Assembly: GCA_949152475.1 (NCBI GenBank) | Contig: OX424562.1 | Span: 25,544,209-25,608,208, forward strand | Direction of reading: 5' to 3' | DNA length: 64,000 bases | DNA from: Terebella lapidaria | Taxonomy: Eukaryota > Annelida > Polychaeta > Terebellida > Terebellidae | Part shown: positions 54,625-64,000 of the stretch, piece after piece | Position numbering within the stretch: the first letter of the stretch is position 1 | How the letters are laid out: every line of letters begins with the position of its first letter | The notes under the pieces: model-generated | Told to the model about the DNA's origin: nothing | Seen by the model: the letters and a program-made list of their open reading frames with translations, nothing else | Databases searched by the model: none | Made by a program: the position numbers and the translations under genes

Positions 54625-57600
54625 GTCAGTATCATTTAATTATAAAGTATCATACGTGTAAACTGTAATATTCTCAAATACATTAATATGTCTTGTATAT
54701 GTAAATATTGGGTACAATTGACATTGCAATGCTGTGTTCATCTGAAATATAAACTTTTGGCCCAAACTTAAAGTTAATAATGTATATATGAGGAAATTGT
54801 GTACCAGGTATACATTTCATTAGGTAAATAGGAGATTCACTATATATATTTCGCATTTATATCTTAGTGTGCAATAATGTTCCAATTATCCAAAGTTTAA
54901 TTGTTCTTAGATTTATGTAAGTCATTCGAAGACGGACAACCGCTGAGTGACCCTATGCCCGCATGAATATTCATAAGCACATATGACGTCATATTCATGA
55001 ATCCGCAACTGGAGTCATTGCCCCATTAGACAAAGACACTAAGTCACGATTTCTTTAGTTAGTTAGTTAGTTGACGAAACTGACCAACAAGTCTATGTTT
55101 AATTTACACGCCACAAACCAATACTACTGTTATGTTAATGAGATATGTAAAGAACACTTTACATTGCATACTTTGGCATGCCCTGCCTATTAGGCCTCAC
55201 CTCATGACCCTAGGCAGTTTGAGGGGTAGGGGGTGAGGGGATAAAGGGTGGGCAATCACAAAGATACAGGAAATTGAACCCTTAACGTGGGCTATTTTAG
55301 GGGAGGTGATAGTTCGTTACACCCACTGAAAAATACATATGTAATTACAATGTAGGAGATTTTTTAAGTTTCTATTTTTATACAAAAAATTATATATGAG
55401 CTTATATGCATGATTATGGGGTTTGCAAATTTGCAGTATGCAACCTAACGAACTTAGACTGGTTTTCATCTTATTTTAGACGTAGATTTGGCGCGTTTTT
55501 CAAGTATAATTATATAACCTGTGTTGGCAATCACTTGTCAGATAAACTCGTAAAATGTTTATCGTATTATTGGTAATTCTTGAAGTTAATATAACACATT
55601 GATCAATGTGATACCCCCAAGTATTGCCCAAACTCGATGCTATAATAAGTACCGCATGACTGAACAATTGATTGTTAACGGTGTACTTACTGGTGTGGGC
55701 GTACCTGCCATATCCAGTCACGTGGTATAACGCACGTCATGTGAATACATAATGCCATTGTAAATTATAAGAGTATTATAGTCTTTTAGTTATACAATTT
55801 ATTACAAATATTATAGTAATATTAGTATCCGTGTTCTGGTTCAAATACAAGTTACAACGAGTATGCATGCTTCCACCCGCCCCTTAATTGTCAGGTATTT
55901 CTTTATAACAATTGATGTCAGTTTCTGGCCAGCGGCTACTCTTCAAGACAGTTTTGTAAACATGATCAATTATTCCGCGTGACCGTGCCTAAATTATATT
56001 TCATGGTCCCACGTTTTGCTATGGCGGTATATCTTACCGAGATAGACCCGGGCCTATTGATCCTCTGAATATACTAAAGTTATCTCAATATTTAACATGT
56101 GCCATTCACAGTGACCCAAGGACAGCCATTCTTAGGGGAAAGTTTACTTTCTCTGCGAACCGAAACAACCTTCGAAAACATCGATCACATATTCGGATTC
56201 CTGCCTTGTACAACCTTGTCAAAGACACTTCAAGTTCTCCTGATGGTCCACCCTGATTTGACTTATCAACAATTGAACGAATTATTTGGCACCAACTTGT
56301 TTTAGAATTATCTGAGAGGGTATAACGAAACAATAGGACAATGTGTTAAACCAAAGTGTTGAACAGAGTTTGGATACTCGGTTTTCACATTGAACATGGA
56401 ATAATATGAATTGCTGCTTATCGTTGGTAGTAATGTAACTCACATTGGCCCAGTGGCGTTTAGACGAACAGATATGCATCCTTATACATCGCAACTCGAG
56501 AATCATACCCCCGTGATAATGTGCTACCACAAATGTTATAAAATACGAACGACAAAAACTGTTGAACTTTTGTGAAACAGAGTTCAGGCACATCTTAAGT
56601 ATATATTAAAAGCGTAACGGTACATATATTAGTATGCACAATATACACGACTGTAATCTTACTTAGAGTTTTGTTGAACTTTGGAGGTGTCATTCAATCA
56701 AGCTAAAAGCAAACACATCAAGTGCTTTATGGATATCGCCTGAGCTCAGATCGTATATTGAAGTCTCCCCACACAAGTGTATACACTCTGCAAATAGTCT
56801 TGGAAGGAGTCAGGGTGGAATTACTGGACAAATCAGAAAGAATGGTCAGAGATATCTAAATTTCAATTTAGAGAATCGTCAGAGAAATCTAAGAAAAACA
56901 CTAAATTAATTGTGTCGTGCAATCCAATGAGATTCCAAAGAAACGTAAAAAAGGTGATAAAAAGAAAATGGAACTGTGGTGCTAAGCCTCTCGCTGGTGT
57001 TAAGGACGGGCCGGGAACTCACGTGACCTGGTCACGTGACCAAATATGGTCTACGTATCTTCATATCCCAAGAAAATCTGGGTAATAAATTTTCGTCTCG
57101 CGAATTAAAACTCAAGTTCAGTCTCACCCAGCACTCTTGATAGGAGTTTGTAAAGTTATATTTGTTAGCAAAAGCAAAATAGTGGCAATAGAGGTGGTGA
57201 ATGGGGGGGGGGGGGGGCGGGGGAGTGGCCTGGGGTCAGTATTGACATAGAGATATCAGAGAAAGTGATACGCTCTTCAAGTTTGTTCGAATATTGTCTC
57301 TCAAGCGCCTAAGTGCCTTTTTCCATACCAGGATGGCCATGCTTGGCTAAACTCCACCAAATAAACATGGAATGAGATCTATACTCTTTCCGTACTGCCG
57401 TATTCCTTCGCGCGAAATAGCGACGAGATTGGAAGGTCAAATGAGGCAAATGCCACTGAATATATATATTCCATGTTTCTTTGAGGAAGAAAGTCGTCGT
57501 TTCGGAGACCTAATATTTCAGTACACACCACATATCGCTGGGAAAGTCGAGATGCTACGACTTTCCCACAGTAGCGGTTCTTTGACAGTGTTGACACAAA

Positions 57601-60600
57601 TCGCGTGTATGAATATGTAAAAGGCCATAATGAAATATACGTGTGCATAGATCTTCAGAACCGAGCGCATGGGTAACTACAAATACCCAATGACACATTA
57701 CTATGGTATGGCGATATTGGCAAAACGCTACACAAACTTGCATCGGAACAGCTAATATATATTACGATGTTATCAACTGCCCGAGGCGTGAACTCGTACT
57801 TTTCATACTTTCGAGCATATACATGTGTACCTATACTTTGATTTTTCTAACTCGTTTACACCGTTTTTTGCCGATATTTTTGCAATGCTAAATCGTATCG
57901 TTTTATAACTTAGCATAGCTCACCTTGGGACCAAACGGCAATTTTCTGCAAACGTTCAGACTTCTACCCATGAAACTGATAAAGTTAGTAATCTACTGCA
58001 ATGATAAATTCCTCCTGAAAACTTTTCGTCTGCATGTCAACAGACATTGTTTATTTTGAGCGCGTAACGGAAGAGTCTATTTGGATGGTTTATGCAGGGA
58101 GCGCGGGTTAGGAATGGGACCGTCCCAGCATGTAATTGGTAAAATAAACTGCAGCGCACGCCCCCATAGTACCTAACTTGAACTTGTCCCCTTGGATGAC
58201 GTAATGAACAGGGCAATATGGCAGCGCCCTACAACAGCGAAAATCCTCGCTTAAATTGAAATTTTGTGTTTTGAAAGAAACATGTAGCGTTTCGGAAGCC
58301 AGGTTTGTGAAAATCTATTGCCGTTTGCATCATAGACATGTAATATTCAGTTAAATAGTTCGCTTAAAGTAACTTGACTGAAACAAAGGCAAAAAACAGT
58401 GTAAACGAGTTAGAAAAATCAGAGTATATTCACACAATTCAATGCTGGATATTTTACTCCAAACCAAATAGAATGTCAGAACGAGGGTAGCTCAGATTTT
58501 CAGCATATGAAAATTCACATATTCAAGCACAGAAAATTGATGTCATTTGTAATTATCAGCTAAATTACTTACATTAGAGATGTTGTAGCTACAGATTGCT
58601 AATTAATGATACTTGTAGGTAGATATAGCTGGGACTTTTAAGCGCATGTGTACAGATTGATGTAAAAATGCAAACCCTATATTTCTCTCTATTGTATCTA
58701 AGTTATTTATCACATGAAAGGCAAGAGAGATTTGATTCTCATCGTGTTAAAGCAACCGCCTCATATACCCCCTATAAATTACATTATATGATCCATCGTG
58801 CAAAGTTACCATGTCTGTGACATTCGCATGACATAATGAGTCTCCCTGATATTCAGTCGCAATCCGTCTGGCAATGGCACCGCATCCTCATAAATACCTA
58901 AAGGTAGCTTTATCTCTCCCATTGAATAACCTGAATTTCTACGTTTAAATGCATTAAAATCCACTTCGATCCTACTGCGCTAGAGTGTACTCTAACGTGT
59001 AATGTAGCACGTTGAATAACCAACAGAACGTCACTGGATGTGTACAATACAGACAATAGAATGCTATAAAATGACAACAGAGGGGGAACTATGACAAAAG
59101 TTAGACCTTGGAGCTGCCTCGGCTCGTAATTATGCATAAAAAGCGGTTCAAACGCCCGGCACCGTAACGCCATTATGATAAAAAAAAGAGTACCAAATGC
59201 TTGAGACGTTGCTGGAAAGTTCAAAATGCATTTCCAAAGGGTTTACAAACACTTTTTGTGGTTCGTTCCGCGATATCACGGTTTTAGACTCGCCAGAATA
59301 GTTGACTCAGTACTTCTACAACCGGTTTGACAACATGCTTTTTTACCACCTGCCATTTCATAGTAGGCCTATTTCGTCGTTAACTGTTATGTCATCCATT
59401 TCTTTTGTTACATTCAAGCGGCAATCATTAAAACTCAATCACACCTCCAACCTGTAGATACACATGGACTTGCTAAATACATTTCCGAGAAAATTGGCCC
59501 CAAAACCTATGTTAATTGTGAACTATTTGCCACTGTTTGTAGAAACTGGTGGGGTTGGCGTCCCTCCGGAAACGCGTAAAGAACCACATTTCTATGTGTT
59601 TTGTGGTTATTTCCTTGTGTGTTATATTCGACTTATACCCAGCTATAGACCACACTCGACACGGTTGGCGCCCCGTGCGTCAATCCAGCGCGCGTGAACG
59701 GAATAATTCATACAGTAACAATACAAGGGTACACCTTAAAGATATACCTTTTTAACTCTTCAACTTTTTTGGGGGGGGGGGGGGGGATGACAGAGTTGAA
59801 CTTTCAGTGAATGAAAGGTAGAGATAGATTTGTTGTGATATATGGTCTTCAGTGGGTTTACTCGATAACATATGTTACCGACTTGCTTTACTTTGAACAT
59901 ATGGGGCAAATATTTTGTCCTTCACAAAGATATAGGTTACTATCAGGTTTCATGTTAGCAATATGTTCGCCGTTTGCCCAACTCATGTCCACAAATTGAA
60001 TTCAATAAAAGTGAATTTTAATATGTAGAGCACGCAGCATTGCAAATGTCAAAAAAAAATGTTTCACCTCTCACTTTGTTTTACATCATAACGTGTTGTC
60101 TTCCTACTGTTCTATAATCTTATATTTGATTTCTGTTCCAGCAATAGTCCCCATAATAGAGCAAGGTCAGTATAATTCATTATTTATACATGTTATATTT
60201 CAAGTCAGTTAAAAAGAAAGCTATGGTGTTGGCACGAAATATTGTGATTTTGTTCAAAATTTTTACATGTTTTTTTTTCCTTCTTATCTACAGGGGGCAT
60301 GCAACTAGCTGGACAATCTTTGAATAATATCTATGGCAATAATGTAACCCGACGGAACGCTTATCTACCTTCGGGTGCGAGAAAGTCGTGGGTAGATTCG
60401 GAACAGATTCTACCATCAGGAACACTGGAAAAGTTTTTCTTCTATACACACAATTTTACATCGCAAGGGACAACACAAATCCGGCCACAGATTTGGCGGC
60501 CCACTACGATAGAAAACTTGTACCAACTTGTGTGGCAAAGAACAGTAGACGTTAGCTTAAATCATTCGAGTGGAGCTTTATATACGGTGAGTATTCGACG

Positions 60601-63600
60601 TGGAATGATCACATGAATTCAAGGATCCAGATGTAAAGTTGATGTCGTTGATTGATGGAAATGATATACATGTATATTTGATCACCATGCATGTTTAACA
60701 TATATATTTGTGCAACGATAACATTCGCAAAACACACGAAATCACCATATACATTTGATGAAGAAAACAAGAAGGGCATGTAGGACAAATTTTCATAGTT
60801 TTATAAAGTAGTGCAAGTATGGCATGTAACCTATTTTCAAAAAAAAAAAAGAGGTTGGTGTGAATATAAGATTAGGAAAACTCGTCTAGGAACCGAGCAA
60901 GATGTGAAGTTATCTGTAAATATAGTGAAATGGAAGAACCAGACGGTATACGACTTCAATTTACACTGTACTTAGCATACAATCAAGATTTCACTTTTTA
61001 ATCGTCAATTTTTAGCCCTCCAAAATCCCCGCGTTTTGTCGGACCTGCTGAAAGTGACTTGCGCGTCTGTGGATACGTTTTGGCCGGGTGTCCTCTGTAG
61101 TTACACGCACCGCCAAAAGAGCGTGTGGTTAGTCGTGTTAAAACCGAGGCTAGGTCAGTGAAAATATCGATAGACGTGGCCATTGCAGCCTCTAGAGAAA
61201 ACTTTCCGAGCAAACATCGATATTTGTTTAGAGGATTCCTCACAGACGTAGGTGTGCCTCAAATTAGCCTGTCGTCTCCAGAAAAAGGTCATGAGACCTG
61301 GCAAATTCCGTCCCAAGACAAAGTGTGAACGCATCATGTTTTATCGCGGAATAGGTTCTGTTGCAAAAAAATTGCTTTGTTCTGAATTTTTTATTAATAT
61401 TCTTCAAGGTTTTAGATAATACAGCGATTTGCTGAGTAGACTTGAAAGTAGCGCCTCTTCGGTCGTATGTTAAATATATGTTGAAAATGTAAGCTAAGGG
61501 TGATCCTGAGTCTGGAGATACTGGTCTAAGCAGTGTTTGTAAAGTGAACGCAGCGTACTGCCGAAGTTTGTAGTGCCTTCAGGGTCACCAAATTATATAC
61601 AAATGTTGGACAATGGTCGTAAACTAGTCAACGTCTATCAATTCAGCACGTATTGGAGTCACCCAACCAAAACTCTACATTCGCTCTTGGTAGTGTTGCC
61701 TTGCTCTGCAAGTCTTGAGAGAGTAAAAAACACCGAACAGCGATATTCCTGCCATGGTCCAGTTGGGTGTAGCTGGATGTGCTGATGATACATAAAGGGT
61801 TATCTCTATCAATTTAATCGGTGTCATTAACTCCACACAAACATGCTTGACCTTCACAACAATTGACCTTTGGCATTCGCCTTTTAAATCGTATATATAG
61901 TACATCGGTTGACAAACGGTTGAAAAAAGCAGAAGAATGTATTCATTCTGGCCCTTATCTGTAAGTTATAATACATATATGATGACGGGTAAACGTTAGA
62001 TTTTATGAATATTGTTATTACATGAAAATTATTTCCGCAATCAATGACACTGTAGCCTCAAATTCAATGATATATGAACTTTAAACGTGTTATGATTAGG
62101 CCCTATAACATTTTATTTTGTTCAAATGGAGTTATTCATGGACATACTTTGATACTCTATGGGACGCGTACGTGAAGTCGTACACATATGTGTAGGCCGC
62201 CCTGGAGAACGCACTCGTATCTCATATGAGGAGATTGTCGAACAGAATCGGTGAAAGAAAGTTCAAAAGCTTGATTGTTGTCAGTTTCAAGTTGTCTGCT
62301 CTAAGGCTCATCTCTGCCAAGATAGCAAAAATAAAATCATCGTCTGCCGTGCTGTGCGATAAAAAAAATCTGCCCCAGTGTCAAGCGCGGTGGCTAAAGG
62401 CGTTTCTGTGTCGATTGTACACGTTCCTAGTCTGGGTTCGTGCATTCAATAAAATATCTAGACTTTGAATAGAATAAAGCAACGAAACATTTTACTGTCG
62501 TTCTCATGGTTTGCAATACGCATAGGTACATGTACCAGTATCTATAGTGTGTTTAAGGAGACATTTATATCCCGAGTTGGGTATAGCATGATGTACATGT
62601 ATATGTAGGAGGTTTCACGTAGGTGATAACGGTTTTTAAACGACATTCCGAACGTTCTTGAGACCCCCATAGCGAGCTACGCTAAATACCGGGTATATGC
62701 CATCCACGAGGTGATTAATCTTAGATAGATAGGATAAGTGGTATCTACATTAGGGTGCTTGGCAGGTTGGGTGTGGGTGTGGGTGTGTGGGGGGGGGGGG
62801 GGGTGGCTATCAAAAAATAATTCTCAGTCCTAGTGGTGCCAGGTATTGATTTTATCGTGAAAATCTGGTCCCGGCATGATCATCAAAAGTACTCATTGCT
62901 ACTTGACTTCATGTGAAATCAATATCATAGAGAACGCAACTATGGAATAATTGAAATATATAAAACGTGCACCGAGAATCCCTCAATTGAACTCAAAAGC
63001 TATGGCTTGAACTTCGATAGCCACTGTATCTATAAAATATCAGTTCCACCTTCTTTCATTGTACAGTCATACATTCCTATGCCGTTTGCATCAGGTCTTT
63101 CACACTGCCATTGCGTTTTGTCTCTCTAGCTTGATCTGGCACCGGGAGACCAGTTCAAAGTTCAGCAAGGTGACCGGATAGGCTGGGCAAATACGGAGGA
63201 TCCTGGACCCATCTCTTTCGACTACGTTGAAGGCCACAAAACGTACTTCACGAAAACACTGCCCAACGGGAGACCTGCGGACAACCTACTGATCGGAGAG
63301 AATTACGAGTTCGACGACATTCACTTGCCGAGTAGATTCTCTGTGGCCGTGGAAATAAATCCAAGTGAGTATTATATGTTTATAAACAAACATTTTTCGA
63401 TGTATTGTTGTAAAATCATGAGTACTGGTTAAAAACCAAAAGATTTCACGTATTTTCGATGTTCAGTGACCTACGTCAAAACTATAATCATTATGTTCTC
63501 CACTAGGTGTACCAGGGGCAACAGGTGCAACAGGACCGGCTGGAACCCCGGGAACGCCAGGATCAGCTGGTGCAACAGGCGCTACTGGTAAAGTTAAAAT

Positions 63601-64000
63601 TCCTCTATATCAGTAAGCCCATACAGAGAAGGGCTTGTGTTTCTATGTTTAATAATTACATGTGATGAAGCATGCATGTATTTTCCATGACAGGACCAGT
63701 TGGACCACCTGGACCTCCAGGAAGTGGTACTGGAGGTGGTGGATCTGGCGCTACAGGAGCCACTGGGCCTATTGGTCCTACGGGGGCTACAGGCGATCCG
63801 GGCCAACCAGGTGGCTCTGGCTCGACGGGAGCGACTGGTTCCCCAGGAGGCACCGGAGGAACTGGAGGCCTTGGAGCCACTGGACCGATTGGACCACCTG
63901 GGCCACCTGGTAGTGGTGGACCAGGAACTGGTAATGGGGCAACTGGCGCGACAGGGACTCCAGGCCACACTGGTGCCACTGGATCGACAGGCCTGCCAGG
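54558..64000 (+). CDS. gene B: collagen-domain paralog of gene A, 5' part, runs off the window
   Basis: Exons on the plus strand: 54558-54624, 60142-60165, 60294-60586, 63130-63364, 63507-63587, 63694-beyond 64000. All borders are GT/AG and the phases are 1, 1, 0, 1, 1. Domains so far: signal peptide 1-22, a short linker from a 24-nt micro-exon, the same ectodomain as gene A (about 31-206), then Gly-X-Y collagen from about residue 208 onward. The second and third ectodomain exons align with gene A exons 2 and 3 with matching intron phases. Whether it ends in EGF modules and a membrane anchor like gene A cannot be seen. Likely a secreted or surface trimeric collagen-stalk protein (inference). 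Confidence 0.85.
54625..60141 (+). other. gene B intron 1 (about 5.5 kb)
   Basis: AT-rich. Carries a 597-bp TIR element (57832-58428), a G15 tract (57203-57217) and a G16 tract (59771-59786). An isolated open stretch at 56099-56305 has no recognised similarity and no good splice borders. Confidence 0.6.
57832..58428. mobile_element. 597-bp TIR element in gene B intron 1
   Basis: The left end TATACTTTGATTTTTCTAAC, continuing through CTCGTTTACACCGTTTTTTGCC, is the reverse complement of the right end with about two mismatches in 40 bp. The ends read TATA, consistent with a TA target. No ORF inside; non-autonomous. Confidence 0.65.
60142..60165 (+). CDS. gene B exon 2: 24-nt micro-exon
   Basis: Acceptor TTCCAG, donor GTCAGT, phase 1-1, adding AIVPIIEQ. 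It has no counterpart in gene A. Its donor side (CAAGGTCAGTAT) is almost the same as that of exon 1 (CAAGGTCAGTAT), as if it arose from an exon-end duplication. Skipping it would keep the frame, so it may be alternative. Confidence 0.55.
60294..60586 (+). CDS. gene B exon 3: ectodomain, first half
   Basis: Acceptor TCTACAG after a long T run, donor GTGAGT, phase 1 to 0. Contains [27 protein letters not shown] and [11 protein letters not shown], read as beta strands, and sequons NVT, NFT and NHS. Homologous to gene A exon 2. Confidence 0.85.
60587..63129 (+). other. gene B intron 3 (about 2.5 kb)
   Basis: No coding exon is recognised between the two ectodomain exons. 61,000-61,340 is less AT-rich but unassigned. 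A G15 tract is at 62789-62803. Confidence 0.55.
63130..63364 (+). CDS. gene B exon 4: ectodomain, second half
   Basis: Acceptor CTCTAG, donor GTGAGT, phase 0 to 1. Contains [19 protein letters not shown] and GPISFDY...KTYFTKTLP...YEF...FSVAVEINP. The GD-x-IGW and PISFDY positions define the shared core with gene A exon 3. Confidence 0.85.
63507..63587 (+). CDS. gene B exon 5: first collagen exon
   Basis: 81 nt, phase 1-1, about eight Gly-X-Y triplets ([18 protein letters not shown]...GATGATG). Rich in Thr and Ala at X and Y where gene A uses Pro. Confidence 0.85.
63694..64000 (+). CDS. gene B exon 6: collagen exon, cut by the window end
   Basis: Acceptor ATGACAG, phase 1. Mostly Gly-X-Y with GAT, GPI, GPP and GTP triplets and a few Gly-rich interruptions ([20 protein letters not shown]). 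Still open at the end of the window. Confidence 0.85.

Noticed and set aside
56099..56305. 68-codon plus-strand open frame in gene B intron 1
   Set aside because: No similarity recognised, no usable splice borders, not in the family pattern.
60998..61337. Less AT-rich patch in gene B intron 3, considered as an exon
   Set aside because: Frames on both strands lack phase-compatible splice sites and resemble no part of gene A.

Overview
This is metazoan nuclear DNA: AT-rich, with introns carrying GT/AG borders, phase-1 EGF and collagen exons, CR1/Jockey-type LINE sequence, TIR elements and a full-length Ty3/gypsy element. The architecture (secreted or membrane collagen/EGF proteins, long G/C homopolymers in AT-rich DNA, many small dispersed repeats) suits a marine invertebrate such as a mollusc, brachiopod or amphioxus. 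The sequence alone does not fix the species.

Layout. 1-6 kb (minus strand) holds a complete eight-exon gene, called gene A here. It encodes a type I membrane protein: signal peptide, an unnamed two-exon ectodomain, a collagen stretch, three EGF-like modules, one transmembrane helix and a short tail. A decayed tandem copy of its last two exons lies beside it at 0.3-1.0 kb. 6-11.7 kb has no convincing gene. 11,695-22,653 is a young, apparently intact Ty3/gypsy retrotransposon on the minus strand, with LTRs that read as identical and a 4-bp ATTA target duplication. 23-26 kb holds a minisatellite, dispersed repeats and a 622-bp TIR element made of 21-bp palindromic units. 26.2-27.2 kb is an intronless ankyrin-repeat gene (minus). 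29.9-32.3 kb is a dead 5'-truncated LINE, split by a 976-bp TIR element and ending in an (ATAGT)n tail. 32-54 kb is essentially a gene desert with small repeats and a second palindrome-array element at 42.7-43.0 kb. 54.6-64 kb (plus) is the 5' part of a paralog of gene A, called gene B, which runs off the window inside its collagen region.

Genes A and B share exon phases and domain order (signal peptide, the same ectodomain split by a phase-0 intron, then collagen), so they are one family in opposite orientation about 50 kb apart. The family looks like a set of collagen-stalked surface or secreted proteins.

The most unusual object is the gypsy element. Besides gag and pol it carries a third ORF downstream of pol, in the position env often occupies. 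The predicted protein looks like a transcription factor: acidic hydrophobic N-terminus, arginine/serine-rich basic region, two C2H2 fingers, coiled-coil C-terminus. The ORF is preceded by its own array of TTCCGCGAACG repeats and a TATATAAG box. The same array plus TATATAAG arrangement forms the LTR promoter, and the same repeat recurs inside the gag coding sequence. This suggests a self-encoded transactivator with an internal promoter, formally like the Tas/internal-promoter circuit of foamy viruses. The structure is read from the sequence; the regulatory circuit is inference.
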